Assembly: GCA_032871835.1 (NCBI GenBank)
Contig: CM065297.1
Location: 18,640,098-18,704,097 of the forward strand
Source of the DNA: Dipteronia dyeriana
Taxonomy: Eukaryota; Streptophyta; Magnoliopsida; Sapindales; Sapindaceae
Direction of reading: 5' to 3'
Length of the DNA: 64,000 nucleotides
Below, piece after piece: positions 1 to 10,640 of the stretch. The first letter of the stretch is position 1; every line of letters starts with the position of its first letter. The notes beneath the pieces are model-generated. The model searched no databases and had not been told where the DNA came from. It saw only the letters and a program-made list of their open reading frames with translations. A program made the translations under genes and the position numbers.

Positions 1-1858
1 AGGAAAACACTTGTTAACAGAGTCCAATCTCATCAGAGACCAGATCAATCACAACCTCCTAGACCAGATTCTGACATAACTCAGCATGTTAAGATTTCTG
101 TGTCTAATCTTTTACTACCACCTAAATCTGTGTCTAAACCTGTTGAAAACCAGTCAATGTGGAGCAATCTGAAATTGATCTAGACATTCCTATTGCTATT
201 AGGAAAGGTGTTAGATCTTGCACCTCTCATCCAATAGCCAAGTTCATGTCTTATCATAAGCTGTCTGAAAATTACAGAGCCTTTCATCTAGTCTGTCAAA
301 CCTCGTTATACCTAAAACCATACAGGAAGCCTTGTCTAACCCAAACTGGAAACATGTTGTTTTGATGTCAGCTCTAAAAAAAACGAACTTGGGAGATTGT
401 AAACCTACCTAAGGAGAAGAAGACTGTTGGGTGCTAGTGGGTTTTTACAATCAAATGTAGGGCCGATGGGTCTTTTGAAAGGTACAAAGCTAGGCTTGTC
501 GCAAAAGGGTTCACACAAACTTACGGGCTTGACTATCATGAAATCTTTGCTCCAGTGGCCAAAATTAATTCCATTCGGGTCCTTTTATCTGTGGTAGTAA
601 ATTACAATTGGCTGCTGTACTAGTTAGATGTAAAAAGTGTTTTTTAAATGGGGACTTAGAAGGAGAGGTATTTATGGAACTTCCACCAGGTTTTGAAAAA
701 AAGTTAGGAAGTGGGAAGGTTTGTAGGCTAGTCAAATCTTTGTATGGACTAAAACAGTTCCCTAGAGCATGGTTTGAAAGGTTTGGGAGAGTTGTGAGGA
801 AATTTGGCTATAACCAGAGCCAAGGTGACCATACAATGTTCTTTAAACATTCTAAAGAGGGAAAGAGAGCCATTTTGATTGTATATGTGGATGATATAAT
901 CCTAACCGGGGATGATATAAGTGAGATTGAAAATTTATAAAAGGCTTTGGTAAGTGAGCTTGAAATCAAGGATTTGGGAGAGTTAAAATACTTTCTTAGG
1001 ATGGAATTTGCAAGATCCGAGAAGGGAATTTGCAAGATCCGAGAAGGGAATTTTCATCTCTCAAAGGAAGTATATACCGTATATATTGAAAGAGAGGAAT
1101 GTTGGGTTGTAAGCCAGCCGAGACACCTATTGGGCCCAATCTCAAACTTGATGCTGCAAATTCAGAAACATAGATTGACAAAGGGCAGTATCAGCGGCTT
1201 GTGGGGAGGTTGATTTACTTAGCTCACACCAGGGCCGATATCTCATTTGCTGTCAGCGTGGTAAGCCAATTCATGCACTCACCAGGTCCTCAACACCATA
1301 AAGCTGTTTTAAGGATATTGAGATGCCTAAAGGGGGCACTGGGCAAAGGTTTATTATTTGAAAACAAAGTACATCTGCAGGTTGAGGTTTATACAGATAC
1401 TTACTGGGTTGGGAGTGTTACTAACAAAAGATCAAATTTTGGTTATTGTGCTTTTGTTGGTGGGAACCCTGATACTTGGAGAAGCAAGAAACAAGGAGTG
1501 GTGGCAAGGAGCAGTGCTGAAGCTGAGTTTAGAGCAACTGCACTTGGTATTTGTGAGGTTTTGTGGATCAAGAGGCTACTTGAGGATCGTAAAATACAAG
1601 TACCACAACTATTAAAGCTTTACTTTGATAATAAATCAGCAATTGCTATTGCACATAATCCAGTTCTACATGATATAACTAAACATGTGGAAATAGACAA
1701 AGCATTTTATCAAGGGGAAATTGGAGAATGGACAGATTTGCATGCCATATCTACCAACATCTGAACAGATTGCAGATTGTCTCACTAAAGGATTGCCAAA
1801 GAATCAGTTTAAAAAGCTGGTATGCAAGCTAGGTTTGGAAGATATTTTCAAACCAGCT
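1..1858 (+). pseudogene. copia pol remnant (RT and RNase H)
   Basis: Recognisable pieces in order: a linker ending in RSCTSHPIAKF-like sequence near 215-250; the RT start with [16 protein letters not shown] near 480-525; PPGF near 690; LYGLKQFPRAWF near 740-775; the catalytic YVDDIILTGD near 880-910; KDLGELKYFL near 970; and an RNase H segment from about 1390, with SSAEAEF near 1510 and DNKSAIAIAHNP near 1630. The last motif, ADCLTKGLPK, sits in another frame near 1770-1800. Stops at about 440, 625 and 938, plus frame changes near 1040-1200 and 1740, break it. A 21-bp direct duplication (GGAATTTGCAAGATCCGAGA type) at about 1003-1046 adds to the damage. It is a dead reverse transcriptase that once copied element RNA in virus-like particles. 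Confidence 0.85.
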
Positions 1859-1868
1859 TGAGGGGGAG
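1859..1868 (+). other. polypurine tract of copia copy 1
   Basis: A short purine run (GAGGGGGAG) lies directly before the LTR start TGTTGAAAAAGG. This is the plus-strand priming site of the element. Confidence 0.8.
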
Positions 1869-2162
1869 TGTTGAAAAAGGCATGTTGGAAAGTATTGACT
1901 AGGAGTGACTCATGGAGTAAAATCCTAGGAGGATTTCTAGGAATCAAAATCAGTTGACTAGGAGTGATTCTAGGAGTATAATCCTAGGATATAATTTCTA
2001 GGAATTAAATTCCTTTTGAGTTGACTAATTGATTAGTTAATTAGTAGGAATTTATATTCTTAATTGTATCTCTAATTGTAGGCAGTCTCTCGTGTATATA
2101 TATGAGACCTGTTGTAATTCTTTAGTAATTAATCAATACAAATCAATATACAAAAATTTTCA
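1869..2162 (+). repeat. 3' LTR of copia copy 1 (294 bp)
   Basis: It starts TGTTGAAAAA after the polypurine tract and ends in TTTTCA, giving canonical TG...CA ends. A TATA-like stretch (GTATATATATGAG) near 2094 is a plausible core promoter. CTAGGAGT/CCTAGGA motifs recur four or more times between 1905 and 2000, possibly regulatory repeats of U3. Confidence 0.8.
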
Positions 2163-3455
2163 ATGATCATATTACTGGTGCCTCTGAACCACCAAACAAG
2201 GAGGATTTAGCCTACAAACAGTGGATGGCAGAGAACAGCATGGTAAAATCTTGGCTCATCAATTCAATGACTAATGAAATTGGTTAGAATTTTTTGCTAT
2301 ACAAAAATGCAAAGGAGTCTGGAATACAGCAAAGGAGACTTACTCGAAGTAGTGACAACATAGCAGAATTGTTTGGTATTGAAAGTACCCTTTTCGATCT
2401 AAGGCAAGGTGAGTTAACCGTTACTCAGTTTTTTAATAAACTAACCCGGAATTGGCAGCAACTTGATTTGTATGAGAAGTTTCAATGGAAAAACCCGGAT
2501 GCCAGCAAATTATTAACGATATTGTGGAACAGAAGCGGATATTCCAATTTCTACTTGGTCTAAATCCGAATTTAGATGCTATTAGAGGAAGGATTCTAGG
2601 AATCAAGCACCTGCCTGGAATTCGTGAGATTTTTTCTGAGATTAGAAGGGAGAAGAGTAGGAAAATTGTCATGATGGGTGCATCAAGTCTGACAGTATCA
2701 GTTTTGGGGAGCCTGAGGGATCTGCTTTGGCAGTTCATGGAAGCCAGTTTGCTGCAGGGGAGAACAAAACAAAGGAAGACCCTGGTGTGATTATTGTAAG
2801 AAGATTGGTCATTTAAACGAGTATTGTTGGAAGTTACATGGAATGCCTGCTAACTCGAAGCCTAGGTCAAGCAAAGAGAGTCGTGGGTACCATGTAGTAG
2901 GTGGTGATTCATCACAATCCAATGAACAGTCTTTTCAGCAAGGAACAAATGGACTTGTTGCAAAAGCTCTTCAATCCGCAACATTCAATCGTTGGAACTG
3001 GGACAGTGGCTCAAAAAGGTAATTTCTTGTCTACTTATACTCTAGAAAAAATACACAGGGGCCTTGGATTGTCGACTCAGGAGCTACTGATCACATGACT
3101 GGAGACAAGTCATTGTTTGAGAGATTATCTCTTAGTCATGGTGGATAAGTTGTGAAAATAGCCAATGGTTCATTGTCTAAAGTGGCTGGAATAGGTTGGA
3201 TTGTTATCTCTCTTCATATTACATTGTAATCAATTCTATACATACCAGATTTGGATTGTAATCTCCTCTCAATAAATAAGTTAATTGCTGATATAAACTG
3301 TGAGGTTAAGTTTTCTATTGTTGGTTGTATGTTTCAGGACTTGAGCTCGGGGAAGACGATTGGTAGTGCTGAATTGAACGCTGGACTTTACTTGTTTCAG
3401 GTGAAATCCGATCCCAGCAAGCAACCTTATTCAGCAAAGAATGTCTTTCCCTAGG
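2163..3455 (+). pseudogene. copia gag-protease remnant
   Basis: A UBN2-type gag core reads LAYKQWMAENSMVKSWLINS near 2203-2265, then LRQGELTVTQFFNKL near 2400-2440 and FLLGLNPNLDAIRGRIL near 2545-2600. The CCHC zinc knuckle (CDYCKKIGHLNEYCWKLHG) lies near 2787-2842. The aspartic protease signature WIVDSGATDHMTG lies near 3064-3102. Stops at about 2286 and 3146 and a frameshift around 2480-2570 inactivate it. The N-terminal third of gag is absent. Confidence 0.8.
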
Positions 3456-5400
3456 AATCTTGTTAGAAGTGTTTCTTTAAATAAGGATAGCGATTCCAAT
3501 TTGAATAATGATAGAGGCGTTTTTCTATGGCATTATAGATTAGAACATCCTAACTTTTTGTACCTAGAGAAACTATTTCCTGAATTATTCCATAATAAAA
3601 TGCCTCAATTCTTTCATTGTGAAATTTGCAATCTTTCTAAACAAACTCGTTCTTTTTATCCAAATCAGAATTATAAAGAATCTCATCCTTTCACAGTAAT
3701 ACATAGTGATTTGTGGGGTCCTGCTAGGGTTCCACATATCACTGGAGCTAGATGGTTTGTCACATTTATTGTTGACCATGCTAGACTCACTTGGGTCTAT
3801 CTTATGAAAATGAAAAATGAAGTGAGTAAAATCTTTTCAAATTTGGTCAGAATGGTACAAAATCAATTTGAAACAAAGGTTAAAATTTTCAGAACAGATA
3901 ATGGAAAGGAGTTTTTTAATACTAGTTTAAACAATTTTTTACTACATGAAGGTATTGTCCATCAAAGTTCCTGTATTGAGACTCTACAACAAAATGGAGT
4001 CTTAGAAAGGAAAAATAGACATATACTGGAAACAGGTAGGTCATTAATGTTCACTAGTAATGCACCTAAGTATCTTTGGGGAGAAGCTGTGTTGACAGCA
4101 ACCTTTTTAATTAACAGACTACCCTCTAGAGTTTTTAATTTTCAAACTCATTATGTTTTTCTGAAAAATAATCCAAATACCAAATTGATTTCAGATCTTC
4201 CTATTAAAGTATTTGAATGTACAGTTTTTGTTCACATAAATCAAATTCATAGAAGTAAGTTAGACCCAAAATTAGACTTGACGCCGGTTTCGGTTTCGGT
4301 TTCGGTTTCGGTTTCGATTCGGTTCCGACGGTTCGGTTCTATATATATATATTTTAAGAAAAAACCCAAATTTTCAAATCCCAATCCCTAATCACGATTA
4401 TCACCTTCATCAGTTCAAAGTTTCAAACCCAAATCAAACCAACACACACGGTCACACCACACACCACACAAATCAAACCCCCCACAAACCCATCACACAC
4501 TACACCACAAATCAAACCAGTCCAAACTCAAACACACTCCATCGCACTGGCGACCACCATCGACCACCACAAATCTCATCTCTCTCGTTTGATCCAAGCA
4601 ACAAGAAAAGAGAAGAAAGAAGAAAGAAAAAAGAACCGACCAACCAGGCGAGGAGGCGAGGAAGATGAAGAACAGAAGAAGAAAGAAGAAGAAAAAAGAG
4701 GAAAAAAGAGGAAAAAATAAAGATGAAAGAAGAAAATGATGATCGATCATGGTGACCGGTGTGGACGTGTGGTGAGAGAGAGAGAAAGAGATGAAATATA
4801 GAGAGAGAGATATCAGATATGACAATTTAAAAAAAAAAATCAGATATCACATATTAGATCTCATCTGATTTAAAAAAAAAACATTTTTTCGGAACCGGCC
4901 GGTTCGAACCTAACCGGAACTGTCCGGTTCCAGAAAAATGAGAACCGGAACCGGAACCGAAACAGGAGCCGCCCCTCCTTTGGTTCCGGTTCCGGTTCCG
5001 GTTCGGTTTTGGAACTAGAACCGGAATTTCCGGTTTCAGTTCCAGTTTTTATGGTTCGGTTCTCTGGTTCGAACCGAACCGTTGTCAAGTCTACCCAAAA
5101 TCTCGTAAGTGTGTGTTTGTTGGATACTCTCCAACAAAAAAAGGGTTTAAATGTTATTCTCCCTCTACACATAAATTTTTTGTTCCAAAGATGTGGAAAC
5201 TCAGCCGTTTTATACCAAAAGCAAGGGGAAGAACGATTCTGTATATTTTTGAGATTCAAGGTTCTGCCGTGATTTGGGTAATTCAATATTCAAAGAGACT
5301 GATATTCCTTCTATTTCTAGGTATTCTGGTCAGCCTAAAATTCAGTAAGAAATTGTGTTTTATTCTGTTGATGATTCTCCTAATAGAATGACAAAGAATC
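3456..5400 (+). pseudogene. copia integrase remnant, split by a MITE
   Basis: The zinc-binding start (LWHYRLEHPN... CEICNLSKQ) is near 3528-3645. The DDE core shows HSDLWGP near 3700, FRTDNGKEF near 3890 and NGVLERKNR near 3993-4020. The reading frame is open from 3441 to the MITE insertion at 4273. It resumes in frame at 5102 with the domain end KCVFVGYSPTKKGFKCYS. The single-copy target sequence bridges the frame exactly, so the integrase was open here when the MITE arrived. The downstream part then degrades (frame changes after about 5210). Confidence 0.85.
4273..5093. mobile_element. hAT-like MITE, 821 bp, TIR TAGACTTGAC, 8-bp TSD
   Basis: The ends are a perfect 10-bp inverted repeat, TAGACTTGAC at 4273-4282 and GTCAAGTCTA at 5084-5093. 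The element is flanked by identical 8-bp duplications CCCAAAAT at 4265-4272 and 5094-5101. Subterminal zones are rich in GGTTTC/GGTTCCGG repeats (4284-4330 and about 4890-5075) that are inverted relative to each other. An 8-bp TSD plus short TIR points to the hAT superfamily; no transposase is present. Removing one TSD copy and the insert restores the integrase frame around it. Confidence 0.88.
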
Positions 5401-5649
5401 CCACTCAAACTCAAACATTTCAGAGTCCACAAACTCAAACATTTCAGAGTCCTAGCCAAAGTCATATTCAAGAAGATCAAATTTAGCAAAACACTTCTGA
5501 ACCGAGACAATAAAAAAATCAGATTATTTTTGATCAGTCTAATTTACATTTAGACACTCAAGAGAGTCCTGTTTGTGATTAAATTTTTCCTAGCATTAAA
5601 CACAATCAAATCCATACTGAAAAACCTTTCATTTTCTTTTCACGGAAAG

Positions 5650-7432
5650 AAACTTGAAACAAGTAACAGACCCGCTTCAAGACAGACAGAGTCATGAATC
5701 TGATCCGGGCAAAACAGTTCTTGAAAACAAACCTGAAGAACAAGCAAAAGAGAAAACAGATAGCAGCCATGAAACAGATAAAATTGACGAACCAATGGCA
5801 CTTAGAAAGGAGGTTAGAGAATGTCGCAATAGGCCTTTATATCCACTCTGTAAGTATATCTCTTACACAGGTCTATCTTCACAGTTTCAAGCATTCTCTA
5901 CAATCTTATGCAGACACAAATACAAAATAGTGTTGAGGAAGCGCTACAGGTACCGGAATGGAAGGCTGTTGTTAATGAGGAACTCAAGGCTTTGGGAAAA
6001 ACTAGACTTGCCTTGTAACAGAACTGCCAGAAGGAAAACACCCAGTTGGATGTAAATGGGTGTTCACGATTAGATACAAAATTGATGGAATGGTGGAAAG
6101 GTATAAAGCAAGGCTGGTCGCGAAGGGTTTTACTCAAACCTACGGAATAGACTATGAGGAGACCTTCGCACCAATCACCAAGCTTAGTACAATTCGGATT
6201 TACTCTCTTTAACAGCTAGTTTGGATTGGAAACTTCACCAACTGGACGTCAAAAATGCGTTCCTAAATGGTGACCTTGAGGAGGAGGTTTATATAAGTGT
6301 TCCACCGGGTTTGAAGAAGAAAGGGAGCAACAATCTGATTTGCAAACTTTAGAAGAGTGTGTATGGACTGAAACAGTCCCCGCGAGCTTGGTTTGATCGT
6401 TTTACCAAGGCTGTCAAGAAATGCAAGTTCATACAGTGCCAAACCGACTACACCATTTTTGTCAAGCATTCAATTGGAGGTAAAATAACCATTCATATAG
6501 TATATGTAGATGATACCATTCTCACATGTAATTGTGAAGAGAAAATACAACCTTTGAAGCGGGTTTTGGCAAGAGAGTTCGAAATAAAAGACCTAGGAAG
6601 TCTTAAATACTTTCTAGGCATGGAGATAGCACGGTCTAAAGAAGAGATAGCAGTCTCACAACGTAAATATGTTTTGGACTTGTTGAAAGAAACTGACATG
6701 GAGAATTGTAAGCCAGTAGATACTCCAATGGACTACACTATGAAGTTAGGAAGTGTTGAGGGAAGTGCACCGGTTGATAAAGGAAGGTATCAAAGATTAG
6801 TAGGGAAGCTAATCTACCTTTCACATACACGGCCAAGCAGTCAGCCAATTCATTAACAGATCTACTGAGGAGCATATGGAGGCAGTGTATAGGATTCTAA
6901 GATACTTGAAATTGACTCCGGGCAGAGGATTATTTTTTTAAAGAATTAATCGTAAGGGTGTTGAGATTTTTACAGATGCAGATTAGGCGGGGTCAGCTAC
7001 TGTTTGAAGGTCCACATCTGGTTACTGTACTTTTGTGTGGGGCAATCTTCTGACATGGAGAAGTAAGAAACAGTCTGTAGTTTAAAAAAGTAATGTTGAA
7101 GCAGAGTTTAAGGCAATGGCACAAGGAACATGTGATGGAGTTTGGCTTAAAAGGGTGTTAACCAAATTGAGGATGCCACAAGATGGTGCTGTGCAATTAT
7201 ATTGTGATAACCAATCTGCCATTATAATTGCTAGGAATCCAGTGCTTCATGACCGGGCGAAGCATGTTGGAATTGACAGACACATCATCAAAGAGAAGCT
7301 TGAAGAAGGAAGTGTCAATTTGAGATATGCTCCATCTACTTCTCAGACAGCAGATATTTAACAAAATCCCTAGCTAGGACAAGTTTTGATGAATAATGTA
7401 CCAAGCTGGGTTTGATAAACATATATCAACCA
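5650..7432 (+). pseudogene. copia RT-RNase H remnant of copy 2
   Basis: Motifs in order: [14 protein letters not shown] near 6045-6085; [21 protein letters not shown] near 6113-6175; YGLKQSPRAWFDRF near 6361-6400; catalytic YVDDTILTC near 6499-6525; KDLGSLKYFLGMEIARS near 6589-6640; ILSYLSHTR-type end near 6820; and an RNase H part with FTDAD near 6968, VEAEFKAMAQG near 7096 and CDNQSAIIIARNP near 7201-7240. Stops (for example near 6210, 6270, 6350, 6985 and 7083) and frameshifts break it. It was reverse transcriptase plus RNase H of the element and is now dead. Confidence 0.85.
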
Positions 7433-7436
7433 GCTT

Positions 7437-7656
7437 GAGGGGGGGTGTAGAATTATTAGTATTTATCTTTATTATTTACTGTTTCTAGGATAGAGTTTTA
7501 TTATTTAAAATAAGAGAGATTATTCTTTATCTCATGCTTAGAACTTAGCCAACCTCTGAACTACATTCAAGGAAGTCTATTGCCTTGAATGATATAAGTT
7601 TTGTATTAGTTTATTTACTAAATAAGATTTTGGAAACTCTCTCTCCAAAATTCACA
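7437..7656 (+). repeat. polypurine tract and 3' LTR of copia copy 2
   Basis: GAGGGGGGG at 7437-7445 is followed by an LTR starting TGTAGAAT at 7446. The proposed end is ATTCACA at 7656, imperfectly inverted relative to the start. The LTR is short (211 bp). The CCAGCTTGAGGGGG sequence before it is shared with copy 1, so both belong to related copia lineages. Confidence 0.75.
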
Positions 7657-7724
7657 GATAGTTACATAAGTAATAATATTTTTGTTTTGTGTTTATTAAT
7701 CTGGAACATGTGTTTCTATTTCAG

Positions 7725-10143
7725 GTTGGGTACCTGTTGATCTTGGGACAAGGTCACTGGACGAGCTAAACTCTTTGATTACAAAAAGTAAGGTAAACTA
7801 AAAAGAGAAAATGTTATTTTCCCTGAGCAAATAGATTCTAGTTCTGGTAAAATTCTACTTTTAAGGTAGTCTGTTTATATATTTGGTGATGGCATTTTGT
7901 TTCATGACTTGTTTGCTGCATTGTTTTGGTTTACTCACTTTTATTATTATTAGTTTTCAATGCTCAGACTTGCTTATGAATTCTTCTTGTATCACAGAAA
8001 ATTATATGGATTGGTCCAGTAAAGTTCAGGTTATCTACTCAACACATTAATGGAGCATCTAATTTGGCTAGAATGCTTTGTAAACTAAGTCAAAGCAATT
8101 GCAATGTAACTGTTGTTGGGGGTATGGCATGTAAAGCAATAACAAAAGAATCAAGTTCTGCATTGGGTTTTAACATGGTCAAGAATGCTTCAGTTGTATG
8201 GGAGTTTCTTAAAGGAAGAAAGCTTCCTGGAATCATGGCCTTAGACAGGGTACATTTTCTAAACTTCATTCTGTTGCATGACTATAGGATGAAAATTTGA
8301 TTAGATTTTTGAGCAGAACACATTAAAGCATGACTGTAGGATTGAATAAAGTTTTCATTCTGTCGCATACATTTATCAGTCAAAGGAGAAAAAAGTTCAT
8401 CTTTGTACTATAGAGATATTTTTCTAATTGCTTCAAAATAATGCGTTCTGCAGGATTTCCCATTTGAAATCGACTGGGATGCTGCCTACTCTGATCCAGC
8501 ACAACCTCTGGTAGTTGATATTGGAAGTGGTATTTCTTCTGTTGATCACCTATTGTCATTAGTATTTTCCTCAATAAGTTTTTCTAGATGATGACCGATT
8601 AAATTTAAGCATACTCTCGTTTAAGGTTTTTCATCAACACTGGCTAAAAAGATAGCAACAGACATAGATTTATTATATCAGAGTACACGACAGTCACATA
8701 GTAGTGGATTGCTTCTGTTCAGTTGCACATTTCCTCTGTATTAACATAAGCTCCATTTACAATAAAAGATAGAAAAAGGACAACAAAATCTGCAATCACC
8801 TTCTCATTTCTAAGACCTGAAATTGAACAACAGGTAATGGGCTGTTTCTTCTGGGGATGGCTAGAAAGAGGAAGGATTTGAATTTTCTTGGCTTAGAGAT
8901 TAATGCCAAGGTTTTATGTTCTTTTTTTGGATTGTTTCATGCTTGAAGTTCTAAAGTTCATCTTTTTTTAACACTTTGATGTTTTAAGCTTGTGCGACGT
9001 TGTCTTGATTCTGTTCATCTATCTGGCATAACAAATGGGTATGGCCTTTTGCCTTTAGCTTTGCACTAAACTTTTGCATGCAAGGCAAGAGAGCATCTGT
9101 TAGACTGATTAGCCTTTTGTATTCAATTCAATTTGATATTTTGGTTCCTGTTATTATTATTGTCTGTGTTAGGTACTTTATTGAGACAAATGCTACATCT
9201 ACATTCCGTTCAATAGTTTCCAGTTACCCGGGACAGTTGATTCTTGTTTCAATACAGGTATACACTTTCATTAAGTATTTTAATTCTGATTCATGTACTT
9301 AATACATAGTAATGAAAAATAAGCTTTAACTTATAAATTATTTCAATTGTATTATCAATGCATCATAAAGATGCAAATATGCTTTGCTGCACCATCACCA
9401 ACAACTGAAATCCAACCACCGCTGCCTCTGTTGCTCCTTAGGCTACACTACTGCCAATATTTTATTACGAACACCACTGTCAAATTTAAACTGCTACAGC
9501 ATCACTATAACAGTTAACGGTCTTTACCACTTCTTTACCACCACTGCCTCTCTCACAGAGTCAGTTGCCTCTGTTGTTACCATTGTCACCAGTTCTAAGA
9601 AATCTGTACTCTTCCTCTGCTGGGTCAAATGTAAAGAATTAAGCATATTGAGTTTGTGTTTGTGAATATGCAGTGTCCCAACCCTGACTTCAACAAACCT
9701 GAACATAGATGGAGAATGATGCAAAGGTCATTAGTCGAAGCAGTGGCAAATCTCCTAACTTATGATGGGAAGGTAAATAGTTCTGATTTAGTTTTGTTTC
9801 TTACAATTAATTTCTGATACCCTTCTGATTTTGTGTTGAAATATTCAATTGCAAGGAAGTCAAATAACAAGCTTGCTCAGTTATTTACTGATATTTTCTT
9901 TTTTTCCAGGTGTTTCTGCAATCTGACATAAAAGAAGTTGCTGTGAGAATGAAAAAACAATTTTTAGAATATAGCATGGGTAAAATTGCTCTTGTGCAAG
10001 ACCATTGTGATACCAAAATCAAGCAAGGAGAATGGCTCGCGGAAAATCCTTTTGGAGTTCGATCAGATTGGGAGCAACATGTACTCGATCGTGGAGCCCC
10101 AATGTACAGACTGATGCTTTCCAAATTGGCCACTGTCAGATAA
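7725..10143 (+). CDS. PGK-like / tRNA (guanine-N7-)-methyltransferase fusion, last eight exons
   Basis: Exons: 7725-7792, 7998-8249, 8454-8529, 8834-8910, 8989-9038, 9173-9257, 9674-9772 and 9910-10143; all introns are GT-AG and the phases fit, giving 312 visible residues plus a split first codon. Residues 1-108 resemble the C-terminal part of phosphoglycerate kinase: GWVPVDLG, IIWIGP in place of IWNGP, VVGGM in place of GGGDS, and GRKLPGIMALD. The rest is a TrmB/Trm8 methyltransferase, which uses SAM to make m7G46 in tRNA: motif I VVDIGSGNGLFLLG, then LGLEINAK, QCPNPDF..PEHRWRMMQRSLV and the end LAENPFGVRSDWEQHVLDRGAP. Earlier exons, including the PGK N-terminal domain and any transit peptide, must lie left of the window beyond the copia-filled intron. 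The methyltransferase assignment is firm; PGK activity is doubtful because the GGGD nucleotide motif is lost. Whether the gene is still expressed through that intron is unknown. Confidence 0.85.
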
Positions 10144-10640
10144 AGTTTCGAGTAGCCATTGTATACCAACAAAACCAGCACAGCTATTTATGCGGCTTGA
10201 AGATCATTTGCATAGCAATTCAATGTCAAATGGTTGCCAAATAATGTCAGAAAGGTCCATACTTCCTCGGAGACGGGGGCAAGTGTTTCCTACCTACTGT
10301 AACCATGTCTCTTGTAATGGTAATCTACTTCTAGAGATCCTCCAATTTTATTATCACCCTCTTAGAATTGTGGGAAATCAAGCAGGCATACGTTGAAACT
10401 TTTCCTGTATCCTCTCCGGAGGAATTTTCATGGGCAGCGAAAAATCAAGCAGGCATATGCTGCAACCTTTCTCGGCCATGCAATGGTAGCCAGAACAGAC
10501 AAGCAATAGAAGATGATATGCTATAAGACAATTCTGAGAAACTGGTTGGATGATAAGCAGATAAGTCACTAATATTCGCACAAATCTCTCAACAGTCGAG
10601 ACAAAACAGGACAAGTATTATATAATGAATTATTATGGGT
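10144..10640. other. 3' flank of the methyltransferase gene
   Basis: This is probably 3' UTR and then spacer. A short imperfect direct duplication (AATCAAGCAGGCATA plus about 15 bp) occurs at about 10376 and 10443. I see no further gene here. Confidence 0.4.

Larger units (their letters stand above)
1..2162 (+). mobile_element. Ty1/copia retrotransposon copy 1, 3' part (5' end outside window)
   Basis: The piece holds decayed pol sequence (end of integrase region, reverse transcriptase, RNase H), then a polypurine tract and a complete 294-bp 3' LTR. It stops exactly where gag-like sequence of a second copia begins, so it is best read as an insertion into the gag of copy 2. Several stops and frameshifts break pol, so it is not autonomous. 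The 5' LTR lies left of the window, so the target-site duplication cannot be checked. Confidence 0.85.
2163..7656 (+). mobile_element. Ty1/copia retrotransposon copy 2, 5' truncated in window, in an intron
   Basis: The order gag, zinc knuckle, protease, integrase, RT, RNase H, polypurine tract, 3' LTR is the copia order. The gag N-terminus is missing because copy 1 sits at the left boundary. A MITE interrupts the integrase at 4273-5093. The 3' LTR ends 68 bp before a splice acceptor at 7724, so the element lies in an intron of the PGK-TrmB gene in the same orientation. Many stops make it non-functional. Confidence 0.85.

Noticed and set aside
4493..4825. Minus-strand hydrophobic ORF of 110 codons
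   Set aside because: It lies inside the MITE in GA-rich low-complexity DNA. The apparent hydrophobicity comes from the purine-rich strand.
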